The notes under the pieces were generated by a model, which saw nothing but the letters and a program-made list of their open reading frames with translations, searched no databases and had not been told where the DNA came from. From the NCBI RefSeq assembly GCF_900129575.1, contig NZ_FQWE01000003.1:400758-464757 (forward strand): a DNA stretch of 64,000 nt, written 5' to 3'. The translations under genes were made by a program, and so were the position numbers. This document shows, piece by piece, positions 62,359 to 64,000 of the stretch (within the stretch, counting starts at the first letter, position 1; each line of letters starts with the position of its first letter). The DNA is from Flavobacterium segetis (GTDB lineage: Bacteria; Bacteroidota; Bacteroidia; Flavobacteriales; Flavobacteriaceae).

Positions 62359-62598
62359 CTATTTGTTCTTTAAATTATCTCTCCACTCATTCCAGTATTT
62401 TGCACCAATCAAAGATTGTTCTAATTGTTTCAGAGTGTATCCGTTTACTCGGTCAATTGGGTAATCTAAACCACTAAAAGATCTTTGATTAAAATCATCA
62501 AGTAAATCAAATCCCCCAGATATATAATGGTTTTCTTCAAGGATAGTTACAAATTGTTTGTTATTTCTATGGAAAAAACCATCGGTATTTCCATTAAT
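62359..62598 (-). pseudogene. 3' fragment of an unidentified gene
   Basis: The minus-strand frame gives about 79 codons: NINGNTDGFFHRNNKQFVTI, LEENHYISGGFDLLDDFNQR, SFSGLDYPIDRVNGYTLKQL and ending YWNEWRDNLKNK before TAG. It reads like genuine protein, with no start codon at a sensible place; its 5' side runs into repeat B. It ends 58 bp before the lipoprotein start on the same strand, so the two may once have formed an operon, for example an effector and its lipoprotein partner. Confidence 0.5.
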
Positions 62599-62685
62599 GT
62601 TGACGGCATGTAATCGGTTCCGTTCAACCGCGGGTTCATTGTTCGTCTTTCAGACGCAACGAAATCCTTGCTGTTGTGTGTTGTA
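62598..62685. repeat. Degenerate intergenic repeat, copy B
   Basis: ATGTTGACGGCATGTAATCG, CAACCGCGGGTTCATTGTTC and GACGCAACGAAATCCTTGCT in order, parallel to copy A at 58126-58231. It lies at the 3' side of the minus-strand higBA module, its last bases nearly touching the antitoxin stop codon. Confidence 0.65.
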
Positions 62686-62690
62686 ATAAC

Positions 62691-62990
62691 TTATAAGAAC
62701 GTAAGTCCAATTCTTTTATTTAAGCCAATTTCAAAAATTCTAATTAAAGTAGAAAGTTGAATATTTCCTTTTCCATTTTCTATTCTCGAAATGTAACTTT
62801 TCTTAGTTCCAGTTTTTTCGGCAAGTTGTTCTTGCGTAATATTTGCTTCTTTTCTGGCATCTTTAAGCATTTTGCTTATTATAAACATTTGAGATTTCTC
62901 TTCGTAAGAGTTTCTGCTTTCAGTTCCAATTTTTCCGTGATCAGCTTCTATAAGTTGTTCAAAGTTTTTTATGTTTTTATACTTTTCCAT
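62691..62990 (-). CDS. HigA-type antitoxin (XRE helix-turn-helix)
   Basis: The 99-residue protein has an XRE-family DNA-binding domain at about residues 35-95: MLKDARKEANITQEQLAEKT, then GTKKSYISRIENGKGNIQLS and LIRIFEIGLNKRIGLTFL. It is encoded after and overlaps by 14 bp a RelE/HigB-type toxin gene, the toxin-first order that defines higBA modules. It should neutralise the toxin and repress the operon. Confidence 0.9.
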   Translation of the reverse strand: MEKYKNIKNFEQLIEADHGKIGTESRNSYEEKSQMFIISKMLKDARKEANITQEQLAEKTGTKKSYISRIENGKGNIQLSTLIRIFEIGLNKRIGLTFL

Positions 62991-63327
62991 TTTCTTTGTT
63001 TAAGTTAAAATATTCATCCATTAATTTAATTGCTTTTTCAATTTCTTTTTTTGGTGTTTTTTGCGTTTTCTTTTGAAAGGTATTAAATAACACAACTAAT
63101 TTTCCTTTGTCGAAACAACAGAATATGCGATAAATATTTGATTGATATTCAATTCTAATTTCATATAAACCGTCAGTATTAGTTAAATGTTTAAGAAACT
63201 TTTCAGGAACTTTTTCAACCTGTTTAATAAGTTCAAGAACATATTTAATCTTTTCTTTTACCTTGTCATTTTGGACTTGGTAAAATTCAATAAAGTAATT
63301 TTCGTGAAATATTATTTCTCTATTCAT
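62977..63327 (-). CDS. HigB/RelE-type toxin
   Basis: The 116-residue protein fits the phage-derived Gp49-like/HigB group of RelE-fold toxins: FYQVQNDKVKEKIKYVLELI, KHLTNTDGLYEIRIEYQSNI with the typical LYEIR strand, YRIFCCFDKGKLVVLFNTFQ and a KKTQKTPKKEIEKAIKLMDE basic helix. Members cleave mRNA on the ribosome. The frame is intact, with the conserved LYEIR and FQKKTQKTP motifs, so it is probably active. Confidence 0.9.
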   Translation of the reverse strand: MNREIIFHENYFIEFYQVQNDKVKEKIKYVLELIKQVEKVPEKFLKHLTNTDGLYEIRIEYQSNIYRIFCCFDKGKLVVLFNTFQKKTQKTPKKEIEKAIKLMDEYFNLNKENGKV

Positions 63328-63432
63328 CTAACAAAGTTATCTTAAAAGTTAACATTTAGCAAGTTTTATTAGAAGTTTTTTCAGAGAAATGTTGATTTGG
63401 AAGTTATACGAGAAATTATAGCACACAACCTT

Positions 63433-64000
63433 AGTCTGTGAAAAAACCTCGGTTTATTTCTTTCAAAAATAGTCAAATTATTTTAATAAAAGGAAGAAAA
63501 GTTGTATATTTAACAATGCAACACATCACAGGAATACCGCGCAACCAAATGTGTTTTTCTAGTTTAGAAGACACGATTTTACCAGACAACCCCGTTCGTT
63601 TTATAGATGCCTTTGTAGATGCCCTGAGTTTAACGGCGATGGGTTTTACCGTACAAACTATAAAAAGTGAAGGCAGACCGAGTTACGATACTAAGCTGTT
63701 TCTTAAAATCTATATGTATGGTTATCTCAATGGATTAAGAAGCTCGCGAAAGTTAGAAAAGGAGTGCGCTCGTAATATAGAGTTGCAGTGGCTTTTATGC
63801 GGCATCATCCCCAACTACCACAGTATATCCGACTTTAGAAAGGGGAATCCAACAGGACTTAAAAAACTCTTCAAACTCTTTGTATCTTTTCTAAAAGATG
63901 CCGAATTGATATCTGGAGCAGTAATTGCCATCGATGGTACCAAAAGCCGGGCCCACAATAGCAAAAAAGCAAACTTTAACCAAAAGAAGATAGACCGTCA
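63433..64000 (+). mobile_element. IS1182-family element running off the right edge
   Basis: The left terminus GTCTGTGAAAAAACCTCGG begins at about 63434 and resembles the fragment at 57717. The transposase gene follows at 63516. The right end is outside the window. Confidence 0.75.
63516..64000 (+). CDS. IS1182-family transposase (3' end outside window)
   Basis: The first 161 codons are open to the window edge: MQHITGIPRNQMCFSSLEDT, NPVRFIDAFVDALSLTAMGF, then GRPSYDTKLFLKIYMYGYLN and RSSRKLEKECARNIELQWLL from the N-terminal DUF772 domain, and DAELISGAVIAIDGTKSRAH with the first catalytic aspartate of the DDE domain. It is distinct in sequence from the decayed transposase at 59.9-61.5 kb and so belongs to a second element of the family. 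No stop or frameshift is seen in the visible part. Confidence 0.93.
   Translation, partial: MQHITGIPRNQMCFSSLEDTILPDNPVRFIDAFVDALSLTAMGFTVQTIKSEGRPSYDTKLFLKIYMYGYLNGLRSSRKLEKECARNIELQWLLCGIIPNYHSISDFRKGNPTGLKKLFKLFVSFLKDAELISGAVIAIDGTKSRAHNSKKANFNQKKIDR

Larger units (their letters stand above)
62334..62690. other. 357-bp gap: gene fragment and repeat B
   Basis: Holds the 3' remnant of a minus-strand gene (62359-62598) and repeat B (62598-62685). No intact gene. Confidence 0.6.

Noticed and set aside
53063..64000. Prophage or integrative element
   Set aside because: No integrase, structural, replication or conjugation gene is present; the region is a patchwork of IS remains and small modules.

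Overview
The window is AT-rich chromosomal DNA from a member of the Flavobacteriaceae, most probably Flavobacterium or a close relative. The evidence is a SprB-repeat adhesin with a type B type IX secretion (T9SS) tail followed by a PorP/SprF gene, a DUF4837 lipoprotein, an acyl-ACP desaturase, start codons preceded by A-rich sequence rather than Shine-Dalgarno sites, and promoters matching the Bacteroidota pattern TTG/TTTG-N17-21-TAnnTTTG (for example upstream of hemH and of the TonB-dependent receptor).

Layout. 1-12.1 kb: 3' part of a giant T9SS-secreted adhesin plus its SprF-like partner. 12.3-22.3 kb: housekeeping genes (pgk, a LysM lytic transglycosylase, DUF4837 lipoprotein, GNAT, S41 protease, rnpA, plsC, acyl-ACP desaturase, HD hydrolase). 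22.3-23.6 kb: a tandem array of ~109-115 bp REP-like elements, one of which is split by a GIY-YIG nuclease gene. 23.6-44.7 kb: a heme locus. The minus-strand arm holds hemH-MATE-hemJ-histidine kinase-enoyl-CoA hydratase and an AraC regulator. The plus-strand arm holds hemA, hemC, trkH, trkA, hemD, hemE, two accessory genes, hemF, a solitary IS200-like (RAYT-type) transposase with flanking palindromes, hemB, a second AraC regulator, an AhpD-like protein and DoxX. 45-49.8 kb: iron acquisition (a FecA-like TonB-dependent receptor and feoAB). 50.8-53 kb: a small SRPBCC / membrane protein / SDR operon divergent from a MerR regulator. 55-57.7 kb: aldehyde dehydrogenase and an AraC regulator. 53-55 kb and 57.7-64 kb: a degenerate accessory zone with a YqhA pseudogene, an inverted-repeat element, fragments of several IS1182-family transposases, a YefM/YoeB module whose toxin carries a nonsense codon, a higBA module, a lipoprotein, degenerate ~100-160 bp repeats and an IS1182 element running off the right edge.

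How it fits together. Iron import (TonB receptor, FeoAB) lies next to an almost complete heme pathway from glutamyl-tRNA to heme: HemA, B, C, D, E, F, J and H are present and only HemL is missing from the window. Mobile or repeat-derived DNA has entered this locus at four points (30.75 kb, 38.1-40.1 kb, 41.1-41.7 kb and the 26.4 kb inverted repeats) without breaking a hem gene. The most unusual object is the GIY-YIG gene inside one unit of the 22.3-23.6 kb repeat array, which suggests an autonomous parent and its non-autonomous derivatives side by side.
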